DNA from: Malurus cyaneus samueli
Taxonomy: Eukaryota; Chordata; Aves; Passeriformes; Maluridae
DNA: 64,000 nucleotides
Direction of reading: 5' to 3'
Assembly (NCBI GenBank): GCA_009741485.1
Contig: CM019219.1
Span: 33,204,367-33,268,366, forward strand
The notes under the pieces were generated by a model that saw only the letters and a list, made by a program, of their open reading frames with translations, did not search any database and was not told the origin of the DNA. Below, piece after piece: positions 12,973 through 26,500 of this stretch. Position 1 is the stretch's first letter; each line of letters opens with the position of its first letter. The position numbers and the translations under genes are program-made.

Positions 12973-14716
12973 CTGCATGCCCAGGGGCTCCTCTGAATTT
13001 CCATCACCTCTGTAGGACACTGGCCTTTCATTATCAAGCATTTTCTACTTAGAATAGCATGGGAAATAAATGTAAAGAATAAATTGTGGGAGAATTTCAG
13101 AAAAACTGCACTGAGTTCTAATGAAGCCAAACTGATCAAAATGAGCGTGTTTGCCCTAACACAACTTATGCCTGTGTGTTTAACCAGCTGCCTTGTGGGA
13201 CAGGGCAGAGATAGCAGGGTCACAGCCACCTCTGGTGGCTCTCATGGTGTGCAGGTACAGGACAGGGATCCAGAGGCACAGCGTGGGACAGGGGAGCCTT
13301 TTTGCACCTCAGAGTGGTCAAACAGGGCTCCAGAGCAGCTGAGGAATGTTCATCCTTGGAAACACTCAGAGCAGCACACCCGGTCAAGATCTTGGGCAGG
13401 ATAATGTCCCAGGACTGCACTGAGCAGCGGGTGGACCAGGGGCAGCCAGAAGTCTCTTCCCACCTCAATTATTCTTCTGTTCTACAATTCCAGATAGAGT
13501 TGGGGAAAAAAATTGCACAGAATGAACATATTGATTCCTTCATTCCTTCTTCGCAGTATTAATCTTAAACTTGTCCATGGAAATGAACTGCTGCTTTCCA
13601 GAACGGGTTTGAGTCAAGTTGAAAAACTATTTTTGATCCAAAATACTTCTATAAAATGTACATATCTGAGGACAGGGTAAGAATGGGAACAGAACATTGT
13701 CTGTATATTGCTAGCATTGAAGTAAGATTGCTTAAATTCAGGGGAGAGAAAAGGAAAGAAAATATTTTGGGGAGGAAATCTGGTAGAAATCTGAGAGCAG
13801 ATTGATATTATCAAGAAAGCAGTTGCATGACAGCTGTTAATAAAAGATAAAGGCTTTCTGGATCAGTTTTTATAGAAGGAAAAAAAAAATTCCTCCCCTT
13901 ACATTCTTACATCCAGGGACTGGAGATGGACAAAATCATCTGTGAAACACCAGCATTTCAAACTGGATTCTCAGCATGAACTGGACAATGCTCTCCCAGG
14001 AGACCCTGCCTAAGGACCAGCTCAGAAATGTCATCAGGTGCCTTTGAGGGGAGAGAAGAGTTCCTCGAGGCTTTAAATGCCCCATTCTTTAAAAAGCAGC
14101 TTCAAAATCTGGTAGATCTTTTCAAAGTGTTTTAAAGGTGCTTTTCTCTTACTAGTCCCAAACACAATAAATTAAAATATACTCAAAAATCTGCTCCTAC
14201 AGACACAAGCCCAAATACGGGATGTGAAGAACACAGCACAAAGAAAACAGCAAGAGTACATCCCTTTGATAAAACATTCCTTGAGGAGAGCACCGTCTTT
14301 CCAAAGATGAAGGAATAAGGGCAGCAACTGCTGAGCTGGAGAACGACTGGGGAAAAGGGAAATGAAAAGAGCAGGGAGCTTCAGCCTCACTTAAAAATAA
14401 TTTTAAAACCTTTAGTGTTTCTGGCATGGAGGAGCAAGGACTTTCTGCTTCTCCAAACAACACAAAGGGAACTCTGGCTCCAGTTAACGGCACATCAGAG
14501 ATGTATTTAAACCAAGTACAGTGGATTTCAGGTTTAGTTCTCTTGGGTTCTTCCTCCATTTTCTCTTCCAGCAATTCCTCCTTTTTCCTCTCTTCCTGTC
14601 ATTATCCTGTCACAGCATATGAGGGTGAATACATGCCACTGGCAGAGCTGACAAAAGGATGACTCTGAATGGTGCAGGTACTTTCAACAAACACAATTCT
14701 TTCCTAAGCTTTCATT
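12973..14716. other. Intergenic sequence, no gene seen
   Basis: Noncoding. Frames up to 125 codons (14,197-14,574 minus) show no recognisable domain. No mobile element was identified. Confidence 0.5.
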
Positions 14717-14768
14717 AAAAAAAAAAAAAACAAAAAAAAAGAAAAAACAAACCAAAAACAAAAAAAAA
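14717..14768 (+). repeat. A-rich simple repeat
   Basis: A run of 14 A is followed by A-rich sequence broken by single C and G bases. It could be the remains of a retroposon poly(A) tail, but no element body is recognisable upstream. Confidence 0.85.
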
Positions 14769-15742
14769 CTCCGCTATCTTACAGCAAATGAACACATGAG
14801 TCTGATATTAAACCAGAAGTGGAGGCAGAATGAGCCCAACCCCTTCCTCCCAGGAGGAACTCTGGCTCTTGGCTGGGTGACTGCTCTAGGGAAGGCGGTG
14901 TGTGCTCTGTGAGGAGCCCAACGAGCGGAGTGTGTCTGCCACATCCATCCTGCAAAATACCTGGGATCACACAGATCCCAGGCACAGCAAACAGCTCTCA
15001 ACATGAACAGCTGAAATAATATAGCTCAATCCATCTCCTCTCCCCTGTATAATCTCACAGAGAACAAACAAACAAAAACCAGCCAGGGAATCGATTTTCT
15101 CTCGCTGTTGCTTCTCCAGTGCTATTGTCCTTTTAGTAACACCTCTGGAGACCTGAGCTGCACATTCCTTTTCCAGCAAGACCTCTTCAGAAATCAATAG
15201 CACCTATCCAAGGGATTTATAGCATGATTCTGCAAAATCCTTTCACGGTGGTTTGCAGAGCTTGTTAGGGAGACTGTGTGCAGCATTATGTGTACAAGAG
15301 CTCTTCTGAGACTGAAAAAAAATAAGTCAGTGAAGGGATAGCAGCATGAGTACCACACAAATGTGTCATGAATCGCTCCAAGACTTTAGGATAACTCTGA
15401 GAATGACAGAGGGGGAAAATTCTTGTTTCTTTGCCTTGGGGAAAGGCATTGACAGTTACAGGCAGGAAACCACTGCCTCTGAGAACATTGTATTCTTTAT
15501 TATTGTAACTTCTACTGCACTGCATTAGAGGAAGGATTAGAGAACACTGAAGTTTCTGACCAACAGCTGTCATCAGCAAATTCTCAGTGTGATGCAACTG
15601 GTAGGGGTGAAACGAGTCATAAAACATTTGACAATTTGTGTTACCGAAGAATGAAACGTGACCCAAGCACAGTGAAGCCGCGGCGCATTCCCAATTAGAG
15701 CAGGGCTGTTAATGAGCTCTGGTTCTCGGGCCATGTGCAGCA
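14769..15742. other. Intergenic sequence, no gene seen
   Basis: Noncoding. No exon, RNA gene or repeat was recognised. Confidence 0.5.
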
Positions 15743-15898
15743 CTGGGGAATCTGATTGGGAAATCTGATTGGGGAATCTGAATTGGGGAAATCTGAACTG
15801 GGAAATCTGACTGGGAAATCTGACTGGGGAATCTGACTGGGGAATCCGGCTAGGGAATCAGACTGGGGAATCTGACTGGGAAATCAGACTGGGGAACT
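15743..15898 (+). repeat. Minisatellite, ~15-16 bp unit, ~10 copies
   Basis: Tandem units of the form 'ctggggaatctga' or 'ctgggaaatctga', alternating gggga and gggaa. One unit reads ccggctaggg and some read aatcaga. The array has clear edges in non-repetitive sequence. Confidence 0.92.
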
Positions 15899-16270
15899 CA
15901 TCCCCAGAGCAGAGCTGTCCCTGCCCTGTCCCTGGCAACACCCAGAGCTGTTCAATGCTCACTGTGCCTTGGGGCAATCCTGCTGCTCTGAGCACAGGGG
16001 CTGCTCAGGGTGTCCTTCAGGTCCACCCAGGTGACACCACAGGACACAAGCACAGGCAGGTGACACCATAGGACACAAGCACAGGCAGGTGCCATTCCCT
16101 CCCTGAAGTGCTGAACTGGGCCACCCCAACCACGGGGCAGCCAGCAGGAGCTATTCCAGAGCACAGGGGCCTTGGAACAAAACTTTTCCCTTTTTCCTCA
16201 GAACTCTTTCCCCCAGAAATCAAACATAACCAGAGAGTTCGCAGAGAACCATTCAGGAAAGTGAAGTGCC
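15899..16270. other. Intergenic with a short direct duplication
   Basis: At about 16,029-16,086 a 29-bp unit beginning 'aggtgacaccacaggacac' is repeated once in tandem with one substitution, and a third partial unit (aggtgcc) follows. No gene is seen. Confidence 0.7.
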
Positions 16271-16628
16271 AATTAATAATAATCATTATTTACTTAATTA
16301 TTAAATAAATATATTTACTAACAAACTATATTATTAATTATTAACTAAATAAAAATAGAAATTTTAGAAATTTAAATTCATTAAAAAATTTAATTCAAAT
16401 TGTAAAACATTTTTTAAAAATTAATTAGTTCAAAATTAAAATTAAAAATGCAATATTATTATTATTAATTATAATAATATATTAATATTATATTTCTATA
16501 TATTATACTAGAATTATTAATATTGTAATATATTAAACTATCTCAAACTACATTATAATTAATCATTAATGTTATAAATGTTATTAATCATTTATATTAA
16601 TATTAGTAAGGTATAATTAATACTATAC
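16271..16628. repeat. Extremely AT-rich tract
   Basis: About 360 bp made almost only of A and T, with many overlapping att/aat/tat motifs (for example around 16,440-16,560). There is no fixed repeat unit. It is rich in short inverted repeats and so likely to form secondary structure. No coding potential. Confidence 0.85.
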
Positions 16629-19100
16629 CCACTGATATGTGTGCCTCACTAAATTGAGCAGGTTTAAATCACACTGTCTAAAAATAACTTGTAAATAAAG
16701 CAAGAAAAATCTGGTATTTGTTTTTGGGGTGTTGAGGGTTTTATGTAACATTTGTTTCACAGCTAATACAGGGATTAACCTCTCCAGCCCTCAGAAAGCC
16801 AATTAAACTCCTGGGGTGTGGGGATGACTGCACAGGGAGCAGCAGGGATAAAGGGAATTCTGTGCTTTTCTGTTCTCAAGCACCCTCTGCTCTCCTGTGG
16901 GTGACTGAACTGCTCAGGGCAAAGCTCTGGGAGAAAAGATGTCAAAAGAACCTCCTGCCTCAAAGATTTCTTTAAATTAAAGAAGCCCTTCCAAGACATG
17001 CAATAATACAAAATATAATATTAAATGAGTTTGCAGAGTAACATATCTTGGGAAAACAGAAACCTTAGCCTCACTTAAAACAAAAGCCAGTCTAAGCAGA
17101 GAGAACGCAAGGCAAGTAATTTTCTGCCAGGATCCCTGTAACCCAAACCAAGCTTTACAGCTGTGTGAAGGACTTGATTGAGGTACAGGAAACAAAGCCA
17201 GGTACTGTAGTGAAGGATTGGTTTCTTTGTGCTGATATATTAATAACATTTTAAACTGCGCCTCACTGTGCACAGGCAATGCTGCTTTGACAGACTCAAG
17301 CATGGAAATTTATTCGGGGCTTAGTAAAATGCCAATCAAAGCCAAAGTGACAACTTCTCAGCGACAACCGGGAGATTCAGCTCATTGCTGAGCGCTGGGG
17401 AGCAGCAGCTTGAGACAGCAGGAAAAACATCCCAAACACCACAGACACAGCCTGGATAAAATCATGGAACAAACATCCTGAGGGAGAGCTCGGAAGGGGC
17501 GGTGAGAGCTGAGGGCTGTGTCAGTGCAGTGCTTTGTGGTGCCCAAAGGGATTTTGATCCACAGTGGGTCTGTGATGCTCAGGAAATTATCTGTGTCCTA
17601 ATCCAGGCACTGCTCCCTGCACTTCCAGCAGTGGGTGTGGAAAGAAAACCTGCTCACAGACAAATGCAGATTCTGAATGCCTCTCCTTGGGCAGAGAGCA
17701 GCCTACCTGGCTCCCATCAGCTTTGTATCCTCAAATCCTGGATTCATGTGCTGGGATTTCCACTTGGGAATGGCAGCCAGCTGTGCGTCCTGACCCTGTG
17801 TGACCACTCACTGGTCAGTGCAGGGCCAAGGTCCCTCCCAGGGCTCCCCAGGAGTCACTGCTGGCAGCTCTGAACCCCTCCCAGGCACTGACCCCACATT
17901 CAGCACAGCAGTTCAGTGTTTCCATCTCCACTGCCTGAGGAAACACCTGAGATGGAAGAGATTAATCTGGATAAACCCCTCCTAAAAAACAGGGGATGAG
18001 TTCCAGGGACAATCACAAGCTGGGTGCTGCCAATAAATACAGCTTTTGTAAACTCTACAGAAAACACCTTTCCAAAACCTGAACTGGAACAATGGCAGCC
18101 AGGGCAGGGAGACAGAGCTGATGGGATATTCCTGCAGAGCTCTGACATCCTCACTGCAGAACAGCTGTCTCCATGGGAGGGCTCACTCTGAGGCACGGGG
18201 ACAAAATCCTAGGGGAAAAATCCTCCTTTTCAGGCCTGGGATGTGGGCTCCAGCCCCTCACAGCCCTAACACCAAACCCAGCCAGTCAGGAACAAAACAC
18301 ACTCCTGCAGCAAAGCACACCTCATTTATCAGACACTGACAGCTCTGCTCCTCTCCTGGATTTGTTCTGTAAAATCTCACTTTTTCAGATAGCACCAAAC
18401 ACAGGACCTTGCAGGGCTACAAAATACAATGTCATTTTCCTAAAGAATACAAGATTACAACTGCATTTTAAAACAATCAGAATTTCATTAATAAATATTA
18501 CATTTATTCCAAGATTGTTTTCAAGCAGAAGAGAGCACACGACTTGCCAGGGTTTCTTAAAAACACTCAGTTAATATTTTAATTGTCTACATGAAAGAGC
18601 CAAAACTTGTCAGTTATTGGAGGTCCTCAGAGACCCTTGGATGCTGCAATCACCACATCATTTTTGATGCCTGAAGAGCTGATGGCTCTTTATGCCACTT
18701 CCCAGGTCAAATGCTAAATCTAGAAAATGCCTTTTTCCTCCTCAGCTGCCTTATCTCCTGGACAGCCACAGCAGGTTGCTTTTATCCTAAATTGCCAGAG
18801 CAAACCAAACAAAGCAGAAACCATTTTCACACAATGTGCTGAAATTGTTTTTTATAAAAAGCTATTGCTAAAATACCCGATGAGCAAAGTGTGCCCGAGA
18901 TCTGTTGACTTGGCTCTAAAAATAAGTGAATTCTGTGTCAAAGCTCGTGTTGGCACAGTGCAGCAATTGTGGAAATAGGAGAACTTGCTAAATTTTAACT
19001 TTCAGCTTAATTATCTAATCAATATTTAATGTATACATCATGACAACAATATCTTGCACTCAGCATTATCCTTTCCTCCTCCTTTTTCATTGTTCACACC
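16629..19100. other. Intergenic sequence, no gene seen
   Basis: Noncoding. The frames at 17,502-17,873 and 18,173-18,574 have no recognised domain and no splice context that I trust. Confidence 0.5.
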
Positions 19101-19140
19101 ATGGTCTGAAAGGTCTTTTCCAACCTCTACAATTCTGTGA
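19101..19140 (+). mobile_element. CR1 LINE 3'-terminal fragment
   Basis: 'tggtctgaaaggtcttttcc' followed by 'aacctctacaattctgtga' matches the sense-strand CR1 3' terminus, including the ATTCTGTGA-type end unit. Only about 40 bp is recognisable. Confidence 0.65.
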
Positions 19141-20689
19141 GATCCAGCAGTCTTGGTATTAACCAGTATTGGGGAGGACAAGTAAATAATTAAAAGAACA
19201 ACCACCAAGAGAAAAAGCAATATACGCTGTGATAAGGGATTTGAGAGATTTGGCCTATTTTCTGGAAGAATTTAAGCCTTAATTTGTAAAAGACTCCTCA
19301 GTTTTAAAAGTCACATAAATGCACGTGGCTCCTCTAAGTTTGTGTGAAGATAAAAGGAAAGTTCCACTTCCAAAAATAGAGTAAACCCTTTTCATTTTCC
19401 AGTCCAAGCATTTCCTTCTTCTCTGCACATTTCAGAGAGCTCTGGGCCCAAGGGCACACCAAACTGTTACCCAAGAAAGAAGGTATCAAACATGACCCTG
19501 AGAGATTTAATTCTGCCTTGAATTAAAAAACATTTACTGACTACTGAACAATTAACACAGGTTTTGCAAATAAAGCAACCACACCTCTTTGAACTATTCT
19601 TTCATTAGCTCTGACGAGCTAATATATTTCTGATATTTTAGAAGCTACAGCCATTACACTTGGTTTACTGTATTTCAGCTAGAGAGAAAGGCTCATTGCT
19701 CTTTCATGGGTGTTTTATTTCATTTTCATCAATTGTCATTCAAATGTCTGCACTGGCAGCTATTCCAACAAGGAGCTCCTGTCAGCAACGACCACACAAA
19801 CCCCCTTTCATCTCCAAACACAGAACTTTCTGGCAAGTTGGGATCATGAGAGAACCCAAATCTGCCTCAATACTGCTTGGAACTCGCCTTGCTCATGCAC
19901 ACAGTGCACATTTTTGAGGATGTGCAGTGATATGTCTTCAGGGTAACCCAGGGAAAATAGGAAAAAAGTGCACAGGGACTCTTGTTTTGGAAATGGGAAT
20001 TCTCAATGAAATTCACCTTTTAAATGAAGGTTTGGTGCCTTTAGTGGGATCCATAGATTAAAAGGAAGTTGCCATTCCCACCCTAGCCCCGGCAGTGAGA
20101 TTGCACAGAGCAGTCACGTGAGCCAAGCTGGAGAAACACCCGTCAGTGGAATTAGAACAGCAGGTTTTACTGTTCTCACTGCCTTTCCTCTCCAAAACAC
20201 CCATTCTTTTGTTCAACTTTAATAGTTGATTATGCCTTTAATTGTAACAGTGATTCCCACACCACTCTAACTTCTGAAAATTACCTCCTGTGATGGGTGA
20301 CTGAAATATTTAGTCACATAGAAAATACTGGCTGGATGAGATCTGGGGATTTATTGCTGTGTAAATGAGGTCATGAAAGCCTCAAGAGTTCCCCACAAGA
20401 TGTCTTTGCAGTGGAACAGCAATTCTGGAATATACATGCAGGTGATAATTCTGAAGGCACAGAACATTAGACCCATGACACTGACAGGGGGCTCTGATGG
20501 GAGAACCTGGTGAATTTACTGGAAGATAAACAGAAATAAACCACATGCAGATTGGGGTAATTACTCAGGATACCTAGAGAACATATTTTTGAAAAACATG
20601 ATGATGGAAATTTTATCTTAACACATGGATATTTATAAAGGAACATTTGAACAGCCTTCTTCAGACACAAACTTTCAATGCAGCAAAGC
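19141..20689. other. Intergenic sequence, no gene seen
   Basis: Noncoding, AT-leaning DNA. Nothing specific was recognised. Confidence 0.5.
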
Positions 20690-23389
20690 TCCAAGGTTGC
20701 TTTTCCATCTCTGAGAGCAAGCTGGAGCACAGGTAGCAATCCCACTATCCCAGATTAAAGCATGAACTCACAGTTATAAAAATGTTCTGTTTTGCCATTG
20801 CTGAAGAGTCCCAGGAATTGATTTCTGGGATGAATCCCAGCACAGGAAATGGCTGCAGCCAGCTGCAGAATGGATCTGGAATTGTGAGCTGTCCCAAGCA
20901 GGGAGAGCTCCAGACAGGCTCCTGGGGTGCTTTACATGGATAATATCCCTGTGACATCCCATTTCCTGCTCCTGAGGCTCCACGAGCCTGAAGGAACATT
21001 TCCCAAAGCTACAAAGATCTTTCCAGGCAGAACAGCCCAGCCCCTGTTTATGAACATGGATTTTTCCCCTTCCATCAGTGAGATAAGCCTTGATCCTGTG
21101 CTTATTTACACTTGCAAGGAAAAAATACAAAAAACCTTCACTGTGAGGCTTCCCTGACCTGATCCTGTCATCTGAATCACTTGACCTGAATCCTAGACCT
21201 GAATCACTGTCACATATTTGTTGGTCAGGAAGGAATGGACCCCAACTGCATAAAGCCTCTTCAGGGAAAGCTCACCTTATTGCCTGTCAGCAGGCCTCAA
21301 ATGCCATCTGAATTTACCTTTCAACCCCACCCAGTTGTCTCTGACAACTCCTGCACCATCTTCATCAAACCACTGTCCATGAATATGGAGGTGATTGGCC
21401 CTTCCCAAATCCAGGCAGTGCTCCCTTTCACTCGGTGAGCTCCCACTCTTTCCACACAGGGCAGGGGATCTCAAAAAAAAAAAAAAAAAAAAAGCAGAGA
21501 AGATACAGAAATAAAGGATAAAAGCAATAGGGACAAGAAAAAATTGAGAGGGAAAAAACAGCAGCAAACAAGGCATGAATATATCTCTTTAAATGAAAGC
21601 TGCGTGTTCTGTGAGGACAGGAGCTTGCTTTTGAGCTGCTGATGCTCTGCTCAGGTTCTCCTTCTGTCTCATGAATATTTTCTGGTGTCCATTTGTACCA
21701 GCTCCTAAAGGGACAGCCCACGCTGCCCTGGGAGAGCATGAGCACATGGAGGGCTCAGTGCCTTCCCAGCACAACAGATGCTGTGCAGCAGGAAGGAATT
21801 AACACAGTCCTGAACTCCCTGGAGAGAGTCAAGGACAGCAAGGAGGGAACGAAGGGAACTCTGAATGCTGTCTCCAGCTCCCCAGTGGAGCAGAAGCAGA
21901 TTTTGCTTGGGGTGGGGCAGGGGCTTAATTGAAGAAAGGGAATTTGTGGCTTGAGCATAAGGAAAAAAACCCCTCCAGTGGGGCACAGGGACTGCAGGGT
22001 GACAGTGGGAAATATCCAACACTGGAAATACTCAAAGCTCAGCTGGACAAAGCCCAGGACAAACCAGTCTACATTCGAAATTAGTGCTGCTCTGAGAAAG
22101 AGACTGACCATCATGATCTGCAGAGATCACTTGGATTTTGTGCCCCGACTGAGGTGCTTTGGTTCCCTGATGGAGGGCTGGCCCCGGGGTTTTTTGCATG
22201 CTGTGTGCAAATGGAGATGGAGGGAACAAACTCCTGTTTCAGGACAAAGAGGAGTCACCATCAGGTTTGAACATCTCCTCTCTCTTCCCCTCTCTCACCC
22301 CTGCAGTAAGGAAATGAGTTTGTCTCTCGGCATCTTGATGATTTTTGTGCTCAGGGTGGGAGGTAATTCCCATGGATTACTCTAATTCTTTGTCTCTCCC
22401 AGCAGAAAGAAACGTTACTGCAATAAAGACCAGCTCGTGTGCCCATTAGCCAAGAGGCACAAGGTCACTGGATGAAGTACATCAGTGATTGAGGCACAAA
22501 ACCTCTGTATTCTCCATACCCTGCTGCTGCTACTGCTACTGCTTCCCTGCTTGCAAACAAGTCAGCAAAGATGGCCAATTATTTTTATGTGAAATCAATG
22601 ACAATCTCTTAACAGGCAGTAAAAGTTTCACAAAACACTATGAGACACCAACACAAATGAAGGACAAGAGAGATGCTGGGAACACAACTGATCCAAATCT
22701 CAATTGCACTAAGGACTTTTTAACCACCAATGAACTAAAAGCCAAACTGGGAGGCAATGTCTGCAATCAGCCAGGGAGGGGCCCACGTCTCCCCCTGGTG
22801 ATGCTGCAGCCGGGCTGCCACATCTTCAGCTGCTGCTGAACATACTAGAGCGATTTCTGTGGAACCCCAGCCCTTTTAATGCCCACCACTTAGCAGCAAT
22901 TCTGGCAATCCCCACATTTTTCAGAAATACAAAGTTGACACTGAAATAAAATGCTTCGTAACTATTTGTTCATCAGAAAAATCCCCAATGATACTCTAAA
23001 GGACAAAATGAGGTAATCTCACTACTGCAGTGGCTTCTTTCCTTCCCCCTCATTCTTCACTTCATGTTAAGCATTTCCTGAAACACCTAAAAATCCTATA
23101 AATCCAACAAAAACACATAAAAGACTTTCCAGTCTATAACCCAAAAGTGTTTGTGGTCAGTTTATCTCCTTCCAGGCATCCTACACAGGAAGAGATGCAT
23201 GACATTAAAGACAAAAACTGCAAATTGAAACTCCAGGGCAGCAAGTTTTTAACACTACTTGAAATTAGCCCGAGCTGCTCACGGACTTAAAGGATCAGTA
23301 AGGTCAACAGCTTTGCCAGGCCTTAGAGGAGGATCAGCCATTTACACAGAATTCCCCTGGTTCTTCTGACACCATTAGCATTTATAAAG
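20690..23389 (+). repeat. Segmental duplication C, clean copy
   Basis: This 2.7-kb stretch recurs in the same orientation, but badly degraded, at about 23,561-27,460. Matched anchors are 20,690/23,565, 20,930/23,880, 21,334/24,479, 22,390/26,015, 22,755/26,540, 22,997/26,939 and 23,290/27,420. Its last 1.16 kb also recurs inverted at 28,465-29,605. It includes a run of 22 A at 21,473-21,494. Frames inside it, such as 22,489-22,839, have no recognisable domain. I regard it as intergenic sequence. Confidence 0.85.
22231..23389 (+). repeat. Left arm of 1.1-kb inverted repeat
   Basis: The reverse complement of this segment is found at 28,465-29,605 with only scattered differences. One is a 9-bp length change in the ctg-rich stretch near 22,520. 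The arm starts exactly at the sequence that abuts the N gap in the other arm ('ctcctgtttcaggac'). It ends at 'catttataaag', where the two arms diverge into a purine-rich tract (here) and the AT minisatellite (there). Confidence 0.92.
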
Positions 23390-23560
23390 GGGGAGGGAGT
23401 GTGGGTGTGTGGAGGGAGAGGCGAGGGGGAGATGGCGATGAAGAGTGTGTGTAGTGGTAGGAGAAGGTGGTGGTGGTTTATAGAGGGAGCGGATGGGTGA
23501 GGGCGAGGGCCCTTTCTTCCAGAGCACAACACTACTATAATGCAAAAGCAATACGCCTCG
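23390..23560 (+). repeat. Purine-rich, G-rich tract
   Basis: From about 23,388 to 23,515 the plus strand is mostly G and A with GT islands and many GGG runs. The motif density would favour G-quadruplex or triplex structure. It lies exactly at the point where the clean copy of duplication C stops and the degraded copy begins. Confidence 0.7.
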
Positions 23561-26500
23561 GGAAGGTTGCTTTTCCGGCTGTCGGTGCTGAGAGCAAGCT
23601 TGGAAGCACAGGTAGCGACCGGATCCCTATCTATCCCCATAGGAGTTAAACCACTCGAACTTCCTCATCTAGTCGTTACTTAGGACTCACAATGCTTCGT
23701 GATATTGCCTTTAATCTGCCTGGGAACGAGAAGTCCCAGGACACTGATTACTGGGATGCTAATTCCAGCAAGGAAATGGCTGCAGCGCTAAACTGCCCAG
23801 AATGGCACTCTGGAAATCTCGGAGGCTGAGCTGTCCCAAGCCCAGGGAGCTGGCCACGTCCCGGGTCCTGGGGTGCTTTTACATTGGAGCTTCAAGGAAG
23901 GATCCACGCTTGCCGTGACTCCCATTTCTGCTACCTGAGGGCTGTGCCCCTACGCGAGCCTCGCAAGAGAATTGTCCCAAACGCTACAGAGGACCGTGCC
24001 ATCCGCAGCAGAACAGCAGCCCTTTTGGTTGAAGGGCATCGTTGATTTTTCCACATTCCCAATCCAGTCGGAATAGGCTACCTTAGGACCCCTGTGACTA
24101 CCGCGTGGCTTCGATTGGGGTTTTACATCACCTTGCAAGGAACAGGAACATGTGCAGCAAGAGAGACCATTTTTCCGCGAAATGTGAGGCTTCTGAGCCT
24201 GATCCTTGTATCGTCGGTCGACCACAGGACTTGTACCTGAATCCTAAGACCGTGAAATCACTGCTCCATATTTGTCTGGTCTGAGAATGGATGGCCCCGA
24301 ACTGACATAAACAGACTCTCATGAAGCGGAGAAAGCCTCGACCTTATTCCTGTCAAGCAGGCTCAACAGTGAGTGTCTGCGCAACGCTGCATTATATCAC
24401 CCCACTGTTGCGTCAACCGGACGCACACCCAAAGTATATAGCCAGGTACCGGCCCATCTCACATTGGGTTACCGGCCAGTTGTCTCTGACAACTCCTGCA
24501 CCATCTTCATCAAACCACTGTCCATGAATAGGAGGTGATGGCCCTTCCAAATCCAGGCAGTGCTCTTTCACTCGGTGAGCTCCTCCTCTTCCACACAGGG
24601 CAGATCTCCAAAAAAAAAAAAAAAAGCAGAGAAGATACAGAAATAAAGGATAAAAGCAATAGGGACAAGAAAAAATGATTGGAAGGAACGCCAAAGAACA
24701 AGCAAAGACAAGGCATGATATACTCTTTAAATGACAGCTACGTGCAATCTGTTTACGTTCTCGACGACTCGGTAGCCTGTTTCCTGGGCACACGGCTTGC
24801 TCGGGAGTCCTCCCGCGCCTCAGGTTCTCGCTTGCCCGGCTTTCCTCTCATCGCAAGTATAGTTATCAATCCCCCTTTTCTGCGCCTTGCTGCAGTATAG
24901 CTCACAATATACTTGCTCAACCTAGCGGTCCTGCAAGGCGAGTGACACCCTGCCCCAGTCGGGCCTGCCCTGGCGATTGAATTGTCGGCGGGGAAGCTCG
25001 GAGCGGACGGCACAGGGCGTCTCACCTGCCCGTCTCTGTGCGCAGGCGCTAACAGTGCCCTTCCCAGCGATTCACAGCATGCTCAGGGGGTCAGCCAAGG
25101 AAGGCAATTCAATACAGGTGAATCTCGGCCTGGAGGAGAGTACAGGAAGAAAGGAGGACCAACTGAGGAGGGGAACGTGGCTTGAATCGCTAGGGGGTCC
25201 TAGGCTCCCCATGTTTGGGCGGCAGCCAAGAGACCAGCATCCTTTGGGTGCTGGTGCGAGTGGGGCAGCGGGCTTCAATATGGGAAGGAGGGAGTGAACC
25301 GTTGTCTCCTGGCGCTGGCTTTCGGAGCATAAAGGGACAGAAAAACCCGACCCTGCTCAGTGGGCGCACTATGCGGGACTGGTGCGCGTGGTCATATAAG
25401 CTTTATCCTGTGACGAGTAAATATCAAGCCCATCTCAGTAAACTGGCAGAAAATAAGCTCTCAAAGCCGTGCAGCGGTCAAGGCCGCGGAGCGACAACGG
25501 ATTCCTAGCAGGTGGCTTAATATTAAGGGACTGGCTGCCTGATGCCACAGAGACTGACCCATCACATGAATCTGCACAGACCTATCCCACAATGTGTGAC
25601 CTCTTTTTCTTGTGGCCACCGCAGGGCGTGGAAGGTGGCTTGTGGCCGGGGCTTCCATATATACACAAGCAACCATATGATAGGAGCGCCTCGGCCTGTA
25701 CCGGGTTTTGTCGTGCTGCTGGTGTTGCACCACAGGAGATGTCGCGGGACCGGAATTCGGCACCAGGGGGAACCGAACTCACCTATGTATTTCCAGAGTA
25801 CTGGTGTTAATGGTCACGTCCAGTCGAGCAAGGATTGTTCGAACACTCCTGTCGGCTCTGTCTTACGGCCTCGCTCACCACCTAAGGGGTAAGGAATGAG
25901 CTTTGCGTCTCGCACCTCCCTGCACCTTGGTCGTCCTTTGGGGTGGCTTGGGTGGGTAGGTATCTCCTCGATGGACTCTCTCTACGAATTCCCTTGCTGT
26001 CTCGTCCCGCCCCAACAGAAAAGAAACCGGTGGTACTGCAATAAAGGACCTGGGCCAGCCTCGGTTGGTGCCGATTACGGGCGCCTCCAGAGCCACAAGG
26101 TCACTCGAATTTGAAGTAGGAGTAAGAGTGTGCCAGGTGACTTTGAGGTAGCACATTAAATTTGTGTATACATGTATTATCTCCATATCACTGACTGTCA
26201 TAAGGGGGTTGGTGACATGTCCATACCTGCTATGCAAACAAGTCAGTTGGACAGAGATGGCACGGGTGGTTCTGTTCATATCTAACAAATGGATCATCCC
26301 GGCTCCCTCTTAGGGTAACCCGCAGATTTCAGTAAAAGCTGTGGTCAATCGACAAATGGTACTGCAACTGATGTTCACAGGCGACACACAATGAAGGAAA
26401 AGCCACGGGAACGGCTCGGGAGAACACCAAAGCTGAGATCTTCCATGCTGGCATTCAAGTTGCGACAAAGAGAGTTTACGTAGTAGCTCCACGCATATGA

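Noticed and set aside
22489..22839. 116-codon frame repeated inverted at 29,012-29,347
   Set aside because: Its conservation is explained by the recent inverted copy; no domain is recognised and no splice or promoter context supports it.
23585..23615. Possible new gene start in the degraded copy
   Set aside because: The same bases align to 20,700-20,730 with insertions, so it is only the damaged duplicate.
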